From assembly GCA_023653785.1 (NCBI GenBank), contig JAMKCH010049164.1, forward strand, positions 119,186 to 183,185: DNA of 64,000 nt, written 5' to 3'. This stretch comes from Ophioderma brevispina (Eukaryota; Echinodermata; Ophiuroidea; Amphilepidida; Ophiodermatidae). The notes under the pieces are model-generated. The model saw only the letters and a list, made by a program, of their open reading frames with translations. It did not search any database and was not told where the DNA came from. The translations under genes were made by a program, and so were the position numbers. Positions 20,591 through 30,998 of this stretch are shown piece after piece (positions within the stretch are counted from its first letter, which is position 1; each line of letters begins with the position of its first letter).

Positions 20591-23500
20591 GGAAAATTTC
20601 TTACCGATGTATGCTTGTTACAGCGACGGTTATCTGTCTCGCGTTGGCGGGTCGGGTCTTACCGCGGCTCGCCTTTTTTCATCGCTCGTTTTTGTTCGGC
20701 CGCGCGGCCCATCTGGCTCGCTTCACCCCACTTTTCAGCGTCTTTGCGCTTGACGCCCCGCGACCTTTTTTTTCCGTGCGTTCTTTCGGGTCTGCTTCGC
20801 TGTGCGCGTTTGGTGCGTGTTCCTTTGCGGTGGCCTTCTGTTTTCAATGGTGCGCCATTGAACACAGTTCCCTGTTTATGTTTCGCAAGGAAAGGGGGGG
20901 GTGGGGGGGGGTGGTTCGGGCTCCGGTCCGAGATTCTTCCAAGGCGGCCCCCCCGATGCTTGGGAAGCACCTCTAAGATGTTGTAGCTGCGGCTACTTCG
21001 GGTGGGTTTGTGTGTCTCCCTCGGGAGGAGTTCCTCCCCGGTCCTACCTCGCTACGGCGCTGGACTCGGCCTGGTCGAGCCTAGGGGCTTCTACGGTGCA
21101 GGCACTAGCGCGGTTGCTCTGCCTTTTTCCCCTTGCGTCACCAGGCCTTCACGGGCAAGGTGGGGCGCGCAGCGTTCGCGGGTTGGCCCACGCTCACGCG
21201 GGTTCCGTGTGCGGGTACTGGTTGCGGTTCGCCAGCGCTAGTTCTGATACAGTTCGTGACGGTACACCACGTGGGGTTTCCGTTACGGCACACCCCGCAT
21301 GGCTGCCTGCTAGCCCGCGGGGTTAATCTGGCCCGTGCTGCTTGCTTCACCAGGAATACAGGCTAGGTGGTGCGCGCATCGCTTCGCGGGTTGGCCCCCG
21401 CTCAGCGGGGGGGGTTCCGTGTTTGCGGTACTGGGCGGCGCGGAAGCGTAGTTCCCGCTACGTCCTGTGGTACGGTACACCCCATGGGTGTTTCCGTTTC
21501 GGCGCCTCATGGGTAGCCTGGGGGGCTCCTGCAGGATGCAGCATGCCATTTTGTGTTCTTCCCAGCAGCTTGGCTGGGCCTTGTCGGGGCCGGCATAGGC
21601 TGATGCCATGCTGCTTGGTGTATTACCTTGGCCCCTCGGTGTTTGAGGGCGATGCCTATGCTGGTTAGCGTGGCCCCCCTACAGGGGATTCACGGGCACG
21701 GCTCGGCCTGGGGTAGGGGGGCGGGCTCTATGTCCTTCTCCCTTGGCCTTACACCCCGTATGGGGAACCTGCTCATTGCGCCTTGGATGTTCGCCTTGCC
21801 TCTGTCTCACTTTTGGTGCGGGAGCGGAGACACGGCCTACATGCGGTGTGCCCTCGGGGCTAGCCTTCTCTTGCCGGTCTCGGGCTTGGTTATTCAGTCT
21901 TGACGGTGATGCTGGGTCCTCATTGGGGGGGCTTGGCTCCCACCCAGTTGGATGCTCTTGCCCCTTCTGGGCTCTATTTGTCCTGTGCGCTGGTGGTTTG
22001 GCCCTGTTGCAACCTTACCGTGCTCCCAGGCCTAACTCCTAGCCTTGAGGTCTTTCGGCTTCGCCTGGACTCCGCCTACTGTTGGGTCGGGGTCTGGACC
22101 GTGGATCCTTCTCCCGTTTGTCGGGAGGAGTTTGTTAGTTGGGGGGTAGTTAGGGGCTGGCTTTGACAGTTCGCGCACATTCCTTGGGCTCCCAGCTGGC
22201 TACCCTGATCCGCTGTCTCCCTCGGGGGGGGGGGGGGACCTGGACAGGGTTTTGGGTCGGGACCGACGATGCCCCTCTGTGGGGCTCGTCGTACGGGCCT
22301 AGCGTCGGGCCGTTACGGCCCTGCGTTGGGCCTTGTCCGGGCATAGCGTTGGGGCTCGTCCGAGCCTAACGCGGTTCCCGATTGTCGGGGTCGTCTAGGG
22401 GTTCCCCCTCCCCCCAGCGTTTTTTTCAGGCTTCCGTTTGTTCTATCTCTTCACTTGCGGGTTTTTCTTGCCACGCCTCTTCTCAACTGTGGTGCCCTAG
22501 TGGGAATCACGCCGACAGCGGTATTCCTAGTTTGGTGGGTTATCAGAACTCGCCTCACAGGTGGCTTTCTCAGTTTTTCTTGGCAGTTGACTTGGGTCTT
22601 GTTATTCCCGCCGGCCTGGACTGTTTTCTTGTTTGCTTTCCCCTTAGACCTCGGGTCCTGGAGGGACGTTCGGTGCTCTGGCTCCTGGCTTTAAGACTGG
22701 GAGCCCTGACAGTGGTCTGCCCATTCCGACTGGGATTTCTCCCTCTATCCTAGTCGGTCAAAGTGACCCCTGAACTTTAAAGTCGGTTGAGCTTCTCGCT
22801 CCCGGGTGGGATGTCTCTGGGGGCAACCCCGCTGTGAGTCATCTACACCAACCACACACCGAACCTGAGTCTCGAGGTTGGTTGACGAGTTGGTTATCCT
22901 TTCTGAGGCTTTGGTGATCCTTAATCGAGGTATCTCATCCATTCGGGTAGCACCTCTCCCGTGGCTCTCTTCACTTTCTTAACCTCGGGAGATATTGTGT
23001 CTAAGCCGCTATGCTGCCCGCTGGCCTCTTCTCGGTGGCATCCTCATGCCCGTAGCCGGAATTCGGCTACGCAGCTACTTGTTTACCGATTCGTCGTTCG
23101 GCCAAAGAAGTTCTCATGTTTGGATCATTTGTCCTTCTCCGACTTGTCACCTGACTCTTGCTTTGCAGTCGCCACTGGTTAGGACTTCTGCTCGGGCTTT
23201 CCCCAGCAGTAGTGAGCTCGGCTCGGGTCGCCTCTCGAGGCGCGACTCGTGTTCCTGCGGAGCCACCTAGGGTTTCCCTCTGTTAGACTTCTAGGTGGTT
23301 TACCCACTTTGTCTACTCTTTGGGCCAGGTTTGCCTCGGCCCGATCTGGGGAGATGCTAGTTTATCATTAATCTAGCCTTTTACTGCTCTTCGGTGCCCG
23401 GTTCTGGTTGCGGGTCCACGGATTGGGAGGTTCTGCCTCGTTCGTTCCTCGGTGGTTCTGTCCACCTCCGAGTCGAGGCCTGAAGCGTCCCTCCACTCCT

Positions 23501-24450
23501 GACTGTGACAGTCTGAGGTGGGACCTTTTTAGCTATTTTGGGGCTTTGTTGGCTGTTTCCGCTCATTGCCTGTCTGGATTTTTTCGGTCAACTAGCTCAG
23601 CATACCACAGCCTAGGTTGTTCGGTTTCAGTCTTCGGGACGTTGGTTCGTCCATACTCTTGCAAGGCGTCCGTTCTGACCCGAAGCTGTTCCTCTTGGGG
23701 TCTGGTTCTATCGGAGAGTCTTCTTGGCCGAAGCCACAATCGTCTTGGGTACGGCGCGCTCTAGCCCTCGCCTGTATTACTCTTGCGGGTCCCTTTCCCG
23801 GCTGGATTAGCTCGGAGTTTCTTCTTCTGTAGCTTCTTCCTCGGGTCAGGGTCGGACGTTTCTCTCAGCCCTCCACGGGGCTGGGCCTTTAGCCTTCATC
23901 AGTTCTCAACTTTTATCTCCCCCGGGCTCTCTCCCTGGGGTTCTTGTGGTGCTCTGATCGGACCCACTCTCTAGGGGGCCCGCCCCTCCGTTTTTTGGGG
24001 TTAGGTTCTTTGCCAGCGTCTTTACGCGGGGGTCCGCCTTGCGACTCTGGTTCCCTCCGGAATCCTCAGTTGTTCGCAAGAAGGCTGTGAGCCTTGTTCT
24101 CGGCCTTTGCCGCGGGGGGTGCTTCGGGCTTTGTCCAGGCCACGTTGCACTCCAGTCTCTGTTGGAGCTCTTCCTATCGACTATTCCTAGGCTTGGGGTT
24201 TTCTCTGAGGGAGTTTCGCGGCTCGGCTATCCTCCAAAAAAACTTTGGCCATGGGTCGTAATCATCATTATAAGTTGGAGGTCCTTCTACTCACCCCTGG
24301 TGTACCCACTATCTAGGTGAGTTATTGCTTCCGGACTTTAGGAATCTAGATTACAGTGTTTTGGGCTCTGGCGTTTTTGGTCTACCGTTGACGCCATCCT
24401 AGGCTGCTCTCTGCTATCATGATCCACCTCCGACTGAGTGGTGTTCTGGT
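20590..24450. other. 3.9-kb GC-rich block of unknown nature
   Basis: Sharply richer in G and C, and strongly G/T-biased on the + strand, than the rest of the window. There is no dominant open frame. + strand frames are hydrophobic and low in charge. Minus-strand frames across 23400-24300 are hydrophilic, basic and Pro/Arg/Lys/Glu-rich (for example KKLQKKKLRANPAGKG, EPESQGGPPRKDAGKE), resembling a gag-like or disordered coding region. This is the only hint of coding strand. No reverse transcriptase, integrase, recombinase or rRNA signature could be recognised. Inverted copies of MITE D lie on both sides. Possible identities: a decayed retroelement in minus orientation, another non-host insert, or a contaminating or misjoined segment. 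Confidence 0.7.
21132..21520 (+). repeat. two-copy tandem duplication, period about 209 bp
   Basis: Copy 1 begins CTTGCGTCACCAGG at 21132 and copy 2 begins CTTGCTTCACCAGG at 21341. Both contain a TCGCGGGTTGGCCC...GCTCA.GCGGG...GGTTCCGTGT block, then a GGTACTG block, then GACGGTACACC / GGTACGGTACACCCCA and a GTTTCCGTT motif. It lies inside the GC-rich block. Confidence 0.75.
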
Positions 24451-24838
24451 GTTGATTGAAAAATTCATTCAACGGGGGTTTAATGCATAGTTCAGTCAAC
24501 ATTGGTGTAAAGGAATCAGTTCAGTGTAATGAGTTAGTCAAAAACAAAGTAGTGTTATATCTTCTAACTGAAGCCTGATTTCCTTTCCATGGTTGAATTT
24601 CCGCTTCCAGGCCCGCCCCACAAATGTTCCCCACAACAATGATCTTGCATGCGTACGTGTGGGCTTGAGCCAAAACGGAACTGGGGAAGGGTAATGGCTA
24701 ACAGGGTTTGTCGCCTGGGGTCACGGGTTGAGACCATTTTCTCTTTTGGGGTGCTAAAATAGGATTTTGGGGCATTCCACGCTCAGAAGGGAATGCATAT
24801 GTTTCAGTCAACATTGGAAAGGAAATCAGGCTTAGTTA
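24450..24838 (+). mobile_element. MITE family D, complete copy with 5' companion repeat
   Basis: The core at about 24566-24838 has terminal inverted repeats (left CTGATTTCCTTTCCATGGTT, right ACATTGGAAAGGAAATCAG). Internal blocks are GCCCGCCCCACA, CCAAAACGG, GGGTAATGGCTAACAGG, GGGGTCACGGG and GGGGCATTCC. The preceding 24450-24565 stretch recurs before the copy at 26184 and itself holds a variant of the terminal repeat, so the unit may be composite. No coding capacity. Confidence 0.8.
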
Positions 24839-24902
24839 GATGATGTATAAAAAACATAATGTGTTTTTGAATAAACCCAGCACTGTCTCGTTAGTTGTGC
24901 AT

Positions 24903-25860
24903 ATTTAGCAGTAGTAGTAAACCAAAGTTTTAAATCCGGTTTTGTCCCGTCAAGGGGTGGGGGTGGCCGGATTTCCCCTCACATTCGCAGCAACAGCCCT
25001 TCTGCCTTCCTTACATTTCACCGAATTCAATGATTCCTCCATCTCAACCAAACCCTCACTATTTCCTCACTTGCGGCTTCCTTGTCTCTTCTTAGGATTC
25101 CTCCGCCTCTCAAAACCTCCCACCTCGAACTCAAAAGCCCTTCCTAAGACATGGCTGCAGCTTCTTAACAACATGACCCTACACCGCACGGCGTTCGCCT
25201 GCACCAAACCGTTTTCCATAGCTCTTCCAAACCCAGCATCTGCATCAAGCCTCGTCTTCATCCTATCCATCGAAATTCACACCACACATCGCTTCCATCA
25301 TTGCTCTCTTGTCCTTCCTCAGAATTCCAATATCATTTTCGCTCACAGACACCAGCTTGCTCCCATACGCCATCATGATCTCACACAGCTCTATACACCA
25401 TTCCTTCATCTTCAAAGGAAGTCTTTCCCTTGCAACAATCCCCACATACCTAAACTTCACCCATCCCTATACCCACTCTGCTTGTCACAGGCCACTGCAT
25501 TCAACCACCCCAATTAACCTTGTCCCATAGGTATGTGAACTCCTCACTGACTCCCTCATCACAAACTTTTCCCTACTGTTCCACAATCCATCCAGCTCCC
25601 TCTCAAATCGTCCACACTTAAAGATCCTCTTGCAAATGGGGTCACTCTTTCATCTTGTGCATCTCCCCAGGATCCATTCCACATTCTCACACAACTGAAT
25701 GCTTTTACCTCTTCACACACCGCCACATGGGGTCTCCTGACTCCACTTACCACCTCCTCTTCACCCCACCACAAGCATATTTTGTCTTCCCAAACCCTTA
25801 CTCTCAAAAGCGGCAGAAAAACAACACTAAACATCATCCACCGAAATAAAGTGTCCAATC
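24903..25860 (-). mobile_element. LINE copy B, 3' part (same family as copies A and C)
   Basis: The 3' tail at the low-coordinate end is AGTAGTAGTAAACC on the + strand followed by TTTTAAATCCGGTTTTGTCCC, as in copies A and C. The minus strand encodes the C-terminal region after the reverse transcriptase: ILRKDKRAMMEAMCGV near 25290-25360, LPLKMKEW upstream of it, then the HVLGRAFEFEVG block near 25130-25180. The catalytic YADD part is missing. The 5' boundary is near 25860. Confidence 0.88.
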
Positions 25861-26040
25861 GAGTTGCCGACAATGACGCTCGCCAAGGAGTAAGTATTCC
25901 AGTACGTTAGTGTGAGCATATTATGTCCAACTCTTATGTTAGTATCTTCGATTACTTCCGATGTTCGTCTTTTGGTTAGTGTATTGTCCTGCATTTGGAT
26001 GAATCCTTTTGACCAGCGCTATGAAATATTATATATTCCA
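25861..26040. other. short spacer, no feature
   Basis: AT-rich non-coding sequence between LINE copy B and the next MITE D copy. Confidence 0.4.
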
Positions 26041-26059
26041 CCTCGAATGCTAGGAAGCT

Positions 26060-26445
26060 AGTCTGGTTTGTGCATTGAAAATATTCATCAATGAGGTTAA
26101 TGCATATATTTCAGTCAAACTTGGTGTTGTAAAGGTAACAGCTCAGTGTAAGGATTTATTCAAAAACCAGTATGTTTTATAAATCATGAACTGAGGCATG
26201 ATTCCTTTCCAATGTTGACTTCCGCTCAGTGCCCGCCCCACAACATAATATGTACGTGCGTCCGTGTGGGCTCTGGGCCAAAACGGAGAACTGAGGAAGA
26301 GTGAAGGTCGACAGGGTGTGACCCGGTGGGGTCAGGGTCAGGACCTTTCCTTTTAGGGGTTGCTTAAAATAGGTATTTGGGGCCATTCACTTCTCAGAAG
26401 GGAAAAGCATATATTCAGTCATCATAGTAAAGGTAATCAAGGCCT
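26060..26445 (+). mobile_element. MITE family D, copy 3
   Basis: A direct repeat of 24450-24838: GATTCCTTTCCAATGTTGAC, GCCCGCCCCACA, GGCCAAAACGG, ACAGGGTGTGACC, then CTTCTCAGAAGGGAA and a degraded right end near 26440. It lies between the two pieces of the antisense LINE. Confidence 0.75.
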
Positions 26446-26469
26446 CAATTATACAGAATTATAAACATA

Positions 26470-27275
26470 AGGTTTGAATAGCCATTATACCTCGCGTTAT
26501 TCTTCGTGTTTTTTCTCATATCCTTAAATGCATTCTTTTGTATGCCTCCTTCAACTCTGCATTCCACCACCCCCGTATCTCTCCTGTCCTCTCCTAACTG
26601 TCATTTTCCCACACACTTCATAACATGCCGTAACACCCCTTCTTTAAAAAGCACCCCACAAATCTGAAACCAGTAAATACCCACCACTCCCCAAAACTCT
26701 ATCTCAAATTCTTTCTTTTGTCTTCTTTCAGCTTCCATAGTTTTTCCTCTCACTGCATTTACTTCCCCCCCCTTTTCACCTTCCTTCTTATCCACAAACC
26801 CCAACCTGTGTGCAATTCCCCTGGGAATTCGCCTTAAAATCTTCAGGAATTTTCTCTTCCTCTGGCCCAAAAAACAATCAATCTCTGGTCTCATTCCCCC
26901 GGAACTAAATGTCAATTTCCTTTTGTCCTCTGTCTTGAACCACGGATTTGACAACACTTATTAAATTCTTTTCATCACAAAAACCCAAACAACATTATTC
27001 TTCCGAGATTTTCATCTCCCCAACCCATTTTCTTATGTACAAAACTTCGAAACCGTTGATGCCTTTCCCCACATTTTGCCAATAAATCACCAACACACAA
27101 GACAATCACCGACACTTTGAACGCCCATTCATCTGCCAACTAATCATAAAAATGCTCCTTTTCTTCACACTTCTTTCCACACTGCGGATTTTATAGCGCA
27201 GAAAACCTGACCACTCCTCCTTAAAAACCATTATAAACGGATCACCCCTATCGGCTTTCATTCGTCACCTCCACA
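26470..27275 (-). mobile_element. LINE endonuclease-to-linker piece, antisense
   Basis: The minus strand from 27275 downward encodes an exonuclease/endonuclease/phosphatase-type LINE endonuclease end with shifts: VLCVGDLLAKCGE near 27090, then TEDKRKLTFSSGGMRPEID at about 26900, RKFLKILRRIPRGIAHRL, and GVLFKEGVLRHVMK CVGK near 26610. This is the block that precedes the reverse transcriptase in the family to which copies A, B and C belong. The reverse-transcriptase core is absent. It may be the 5' half of copy B, split and deleted, or a separate insertion. Confidence 0.8.
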
Positions 27276-27860
27276 CTTTTGACAACAATTCCTCTTTCAC
27301 CAGGGAATCCCACACCCCAATCCCTTCACTATAATGAAATCCTTTGCATATTGCCTCATTAGGCTCATTACTACAAAGGTAAAATTCTACCAGATCCCAA
27401 TGTCCCAAATTGACAGAAACTTGAATCTGGGATAGTGGTGCATGCAAGTAATACCCATACACTTGTGTCTCACTATTTGTGCAAGCTCGGTTGCATATGT
27501 GCTCCTGCCAGGGATCTTGCAAGTTTTAGCTTGCAGTATTTATATTCTAACCCAAATAAAAATGGTACGTTTTAAGGCAATAATTCTAAATACATTGTGA
27601 GAGCGGTTTGTACAGTATATCATTGCTCTCCAAAGTATTCGTAATCAGATATATCATGAGGTAGATCCACCATTTGAAGAATATTGATGAGGCGGAGGCA
27701 GTGTTAGTTTATATAGAGTTGCTGTGACCCAGGGGCAGGGATGAAGAAGACTTCTGAAGGTTGTTGGGTGATAAGGTACAAAAAATTGCTTAGTGTAATT
27801 AACATCTAAGGAATGAAAACAAAAAGTGTCCTTGACCCATTATCCTTAACCCACAGATGC
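27276..27860. other. intron with weak similarity to dispersed repeats
   Basis: A stretch at 27390-27540 (ACCAGATCCCAATGTCCCAA.TTGA) recalls the right part of the repeat near 19890-19930. No coding pattern. Confidence 0.35.
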
Positions 27861-27864
27861 AAGC

Positions 27865-28060
27865 TATTCAAGTTTCATGGTCACATGTGGGCCAGTGGAT
27901 GTAAACGACTGCCTCGTGACCCAAAAAGGTCCTGGGTTCGAGTCCCTCTGAGGCAGGTGTTGTGCACGTGGGCAAGGCACTTACCTCGCTGCCTCTCTCC
28001 ACCCAGGTGTTAATGGGGAGCTGTTAGGAATATTGTCCATTGAGAGCCGCACAAAGGTAT
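27865..28060 (+). mobile_element. tRNA-derived SINE with conserved central domain
   Basis: An A-box-like GGGCCAGTGGATGTAAACG and a B box GGGTTCGAGTCCC form a tRNA-like head. They are followed by GTGGGCAAGGCACTTACCTC and CCACCCAGGTGTTAATGGGG, a central block I know from SINEs of several marine invertebrate deuterostomes. Not a functional tRNA. Confidence 0.8.
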
Positions 28061-28887
28061 GAGTAGTACTTATTTTTTCCTGCTGCCTGGGAATTAGTTT
28101 AATGGGAGCTGACATATTCTAGTTGAGCGGAATAATGTAAGCGCTTTTGATTACATTGGAAAGGTTGCATAAAAGTTGACATTTTTTTTTTAAATGATAG
28201 TGGAGTTATATTGCGGCCAATGCTGACCCAAGTTAGCATACATAAATAGAAAATTAAATCCATATATCAGCTCAATAGAATACATGGCTTAATTTATACT
28301 TGCAGTGCAACTTATCTACTGCATTGATTTTTTGGGGGTGGGCTTGCGGATTGTTCAGAGATGTAACTTTCCGATTTTGGCCATAAATAAAAAAAAAAAA
28401 ATCCGGAAATGTTACAAAAAAAAAATTATAATTTTTTCAATTTCTGAGATCAAAGTGTCATTGATAAAGGTAAAACTGCATCAAAAACCCAAATTTTAAG
28501 TACCAATTTATTTTAGAGAAGGGGTCTTGTACCCTAAAATCATGTAAGAATATACGTTTCCCAGAGCTTCACCGGATGCTACGCCATTTGGCCTTCCCGT
28601 CAGTTGGATTTTCAGGAAATGGGACTACTAATCTGTTACATCTCTGATTGTTGCTTGCAAATAAAATGCTTTAAGTCAGGACCAATGCAGGAATACTTTA
28701 AAATTATTAGAGGATGTTAGTAAGTGGACTTGGCCATTAATTGTTCAACTTTCATCTTGTAATTTTTAACATTACCCAATAATTTTATGGTACTTTAATT
28801 TGTGGTTCCAACCAGCCAAATTGTGTTATCTTATGTTCATTATTTCTTCATTGATAAAGGTGAATAATTTCTTTTGTATATGCATAG
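28061..28887. other. intron, no feature recognised
   Basis: AT-rich with A-runs at 28388-28440. Ends with a weak ATGCATAG acceptor at 28887. Confidence 0.5.
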
Positions 28888-28974
28888 ATCACTTTAACCC
28901 AAGAAGAAAGACAACTGGATGTACAGAGATCCAAACACCTGAGAAGACTAACCAGGAAAGCAGCCGGCTTTAAT
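28888..28974 (+). CDS. RGS22: RGS22 exon: helix before the RGS domain
   Basis: 87 nt, phase 0 to 0, donor TTTAAT|GTAAGT. It encodes ITLTQEERQLDVQRSKHLRR and LTRKAAGFN, aligning with the vertebrate RGS22 segment (..EETRQLDSTYFRKLQ..) immediately before the third-from-last folded region. Charged and helical. The acceptor TGCATAG is weak but the only one that fits. It connects in phase with 29819. Confidence 0.85.
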
Positions 28975-29225
28975 GTAAGTATGATACAACAACTTAAAAT
29001 TCATGTTTAAATATTAACTACTTCCGTAATCTTCCCTCCTTCAATCATCCAACACCAAGTAAAATTCTTGAACATGTATGAGCATGCTTAGCATCTCTCT
29101 GTTTCTCATACTTTGACACATTCATATGCCTATCCATAACTTTATTAATCAAACTGTTATACATTTCATAAAATAAATCTTAATGACTTTCTGCAGCTTT
29201 TTTTAAAGTATCAAAATTGACATGA

Positions 29226-29309
29226 GAAGCCCAAGCACACATTTTTTGTTAAGAGGGAGGCAACCACTCCCTCATCCCCTTTTCATAGCTATGCCACTTC
29301 CTTTCTAGG
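29226..29309 (+). repeat. 84-bp direct repeat, copy 1
   Basis: AGAAGCCCAAGCACACATTT, then GGGAGGCAACCACTCCCTCA, then AGCTATGCCACTTCC. It is repeated with few changes at 29571-29653. A G/T microsatellite follows copy 1. Confidence 0.85.
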
Positions 29310-29570
29310 GGTGTGTGTGTGTGCATGTATGTATGTGTGTCCATATATTTTTATCAGTGCCAACAAATGTGTGTCTCTCTGCACCTGTCTTGTTTGGTCT
29401 TGTTTGCACCTTAAAGTCTTGTATCAAATGGTGTCCATTGTCTTTGCACTTATAACTAAGAACTTATTTAAGGGTGGCATTTACTCGAGCATTGCTCTTA
29501 TTGTCATCCTAGCATGTTAAATTATTTTGTAGAATGTTTTTGATGCTGGTGAAGAAATGAAATGAGAGGA

Positions 29571-29653
29571 GAGCCCAAGCGCACATTTTCTGTTAAGAGT
29601 GAGGCAACCACTCCCTCATCCGCTCTTAATAGCTATGCCACTTCCTTTCTGGC
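29571..29653 (+). repeat. 84-bp direct repeat, copy 2
   Basis: GAGAGCCCAAGCGCACATTT, then GTGAGGCAACCACTCCCTCA, then AGCTATGCCACTTCC. It lies in the same intron as copy 1, 345 bp downstream. It may be a local duplication of the intron or paired ends of a transposon. Confidence 0.85.
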
Positions 29654-29818
29654 TATTTTGATGCTAAACAAATATGCAAATGTCATTTTAGAAACAATCT
29701 CAAATCACCATTTTGTGTCTTAAAAGTCCACATAAGCAGCCCTCCACCAAATAACCATAAGAAGGTCCTTTCATCAAAGTTCTAAAATTATTACCTCATT
29801 TTGCATATGTTTTTGCAG

Positions 29819-29978
29819 AGATTCAATGCATTTGAGTTTGATGCAGCTGATGAGGAAGCCAAACGAGAGGCTTATTATGAATCACTGCAAGAGAAGATTC
29901 CAGAGGAACTCAAAGACTATGACTTCAATAAACTCATCCATAATCGATTGGAACTGGAACAGTACAGGCATTTTCTAG
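29819..29978 (+). CDS. RGS22: RGS22 exon: RGS domain, part 1
   Basis: 160 nt, phase 0 to 1, between TTTTTGCAG and TTCTAG|GTAACT. It encodes FNAFEFDAADEEAKREAYYE, then SLQEKIPEELKDYDFNKLI and HNRLELEQYRHFL. The last part is the typical N-terminal helix pair of an RGS domain (..F..LL.N..E...FR.FLE); vertebrate RGS22 has FSDLLNNKLEFEHFRQFLE at this point. No frameshift. The split codon is completed by the exon at 31533 to give Glu. Confidence 0.95.
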
Positions 29979-30088
29979 GTAACTACATAATCAGAGATAC
30001 AATTTATTTTCTAATTATTCTCTTTTAGTGTTGACACCATTGTATATAGAAGATTGACTATCAGAAAGCCATAAATCAAACTTTGGCC

Positions 30089-30397
30089 CAGTGTTGGAGT
30101 GAGTCCGGACTGCTGAGTCCGAATCCATCAGTTTTGAGTGCGAGTCCTTTGGGCCCGAGTTTTGAGTCCACAAGGTTCAAAATGAGGTAAAGAGGGATGG
30201 GGGGAGGTTGTCCATCAGGTCACACACCTTTAACTCTTTTACTCTGACTCGGACCTGCTGGACTCGGACTTGGACTCGGGCCCCATGGACTTGGGACTCA
30301 GACTTGGGACTGATGGACTCGAACTCTGACTAAGACTCGACACTGATGGAATTGGACTCAGCTCCTGACTCTTGAGTCCGGACTCTCTCCAACACTG
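30089..30397. mobile_element. hAT-type foldback MITE with 8-bp target duplication
   Basis: 309 bp. The left end is CAGTGTTGGAGTGAGTCCGG and the right end CCGGACTCTCTCCAACACTG, inverted repeats of about 20 bp. Much of the interior is internally repetitive (GGACTCGGACTTGG-like units). It is flanked by CTTTGGCC (30081-30088) and CTTTGGTC (30398-30405), an 8-bp target-site duplication with one mismatch. An 8-bp duplication and CAG...CTG termini are hAT-superfamily features. Confidence 0.92.
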
Positions 30398-30405
30398 CTT
30401 TGGTC

Positions 30406-30875
30406 ATTGGGATAATTTGATACCATAATCCTTTATGATTCTCAAGATCAAGAAGAGTCAAACTCAAACACACATCTATCTGGACTAGAAGTTAGTTCAA
30501 ATACACACACCCATATACAAGAAGAGAATTGTACTTAGTTGCAAATACCACAAGGATTGTTTTGGTACCAAATTTTCCCAATGGCCCAAGTTTGAGTTGC
30601 GTCTTTTTGGTTGGTAACCCTTGATATATTATTCTCTTTTTGTTATAACTTGCTTTCACTTGCACTCCCATACCCATTGGAATGCATGCATTGCTGTGTA
30701 TCTGTGTTACTATCAGTTTGACCATGGTTCAGAGCAGCATTAGCATGAACAAGTTTGCTAGACCTTCTATGTTTGGGTGTTGCATTTGACGGTTCTTTAA
30801 AATACCAATATCAAATTTGTGAAAACAGTTTTGTTATATTTATATTATTCACTGTTTTTTACTATTATCGTTATT
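30406..30875. other. intron, no feature recognised
   Basis: AT-rich, without protein pattern on either strand. Confidence 0.4.
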
Positions 30876-30879
30876 ATCC

Positions 30880-30998
30880 AAGATAAGAATGCCGTAATGC
30901 TGTCAGAGCACTTGTCCTTTCCTACATTGACTATGCCAATCCCCTCCTGTTTGGTGTATGCATTGCGGATCTAAGATGGCTGCAACATCTCCAGCATA
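30880..30998 (+). mobile_element. CR1-like LINE reverse transcriptase fragment
   Basis: The + strand reads VRALVLSYIDYANPLLFGV then ADLRWLQHLQHKLV, matching the conserved C-terminal block of CR1/L2-type reverse transcriptases (..LV.SR.DY.NSLL.G.....L..LQ..QN..). About 120 bp only, joined directly to a SINE. Confidence 0.75.

Noticed and set aside
22745..22942. Minus-strand frame with GVDDSQRG, considered as a DIRS-type reverse transcriptase end
   Set aside because: Similarity too weak, and no palm or YxDD motif upstream.
22995..23270. LFTDSSFG string suggesting an RNase H (TDAS) motif in the GC-rich block
   Set aside because: It is isolated; the flanking frames do not show reverse transcriptase or other RNase H blocks in order, and the minus strand looks more coding-like.
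24240..24280. YNDD-like string on the minus strand resembling a reverse-transcriptase active site
   Set aside because: No surrounding reverse-transcriptase motifs; preceded and followed by basic low-complexity sequence.
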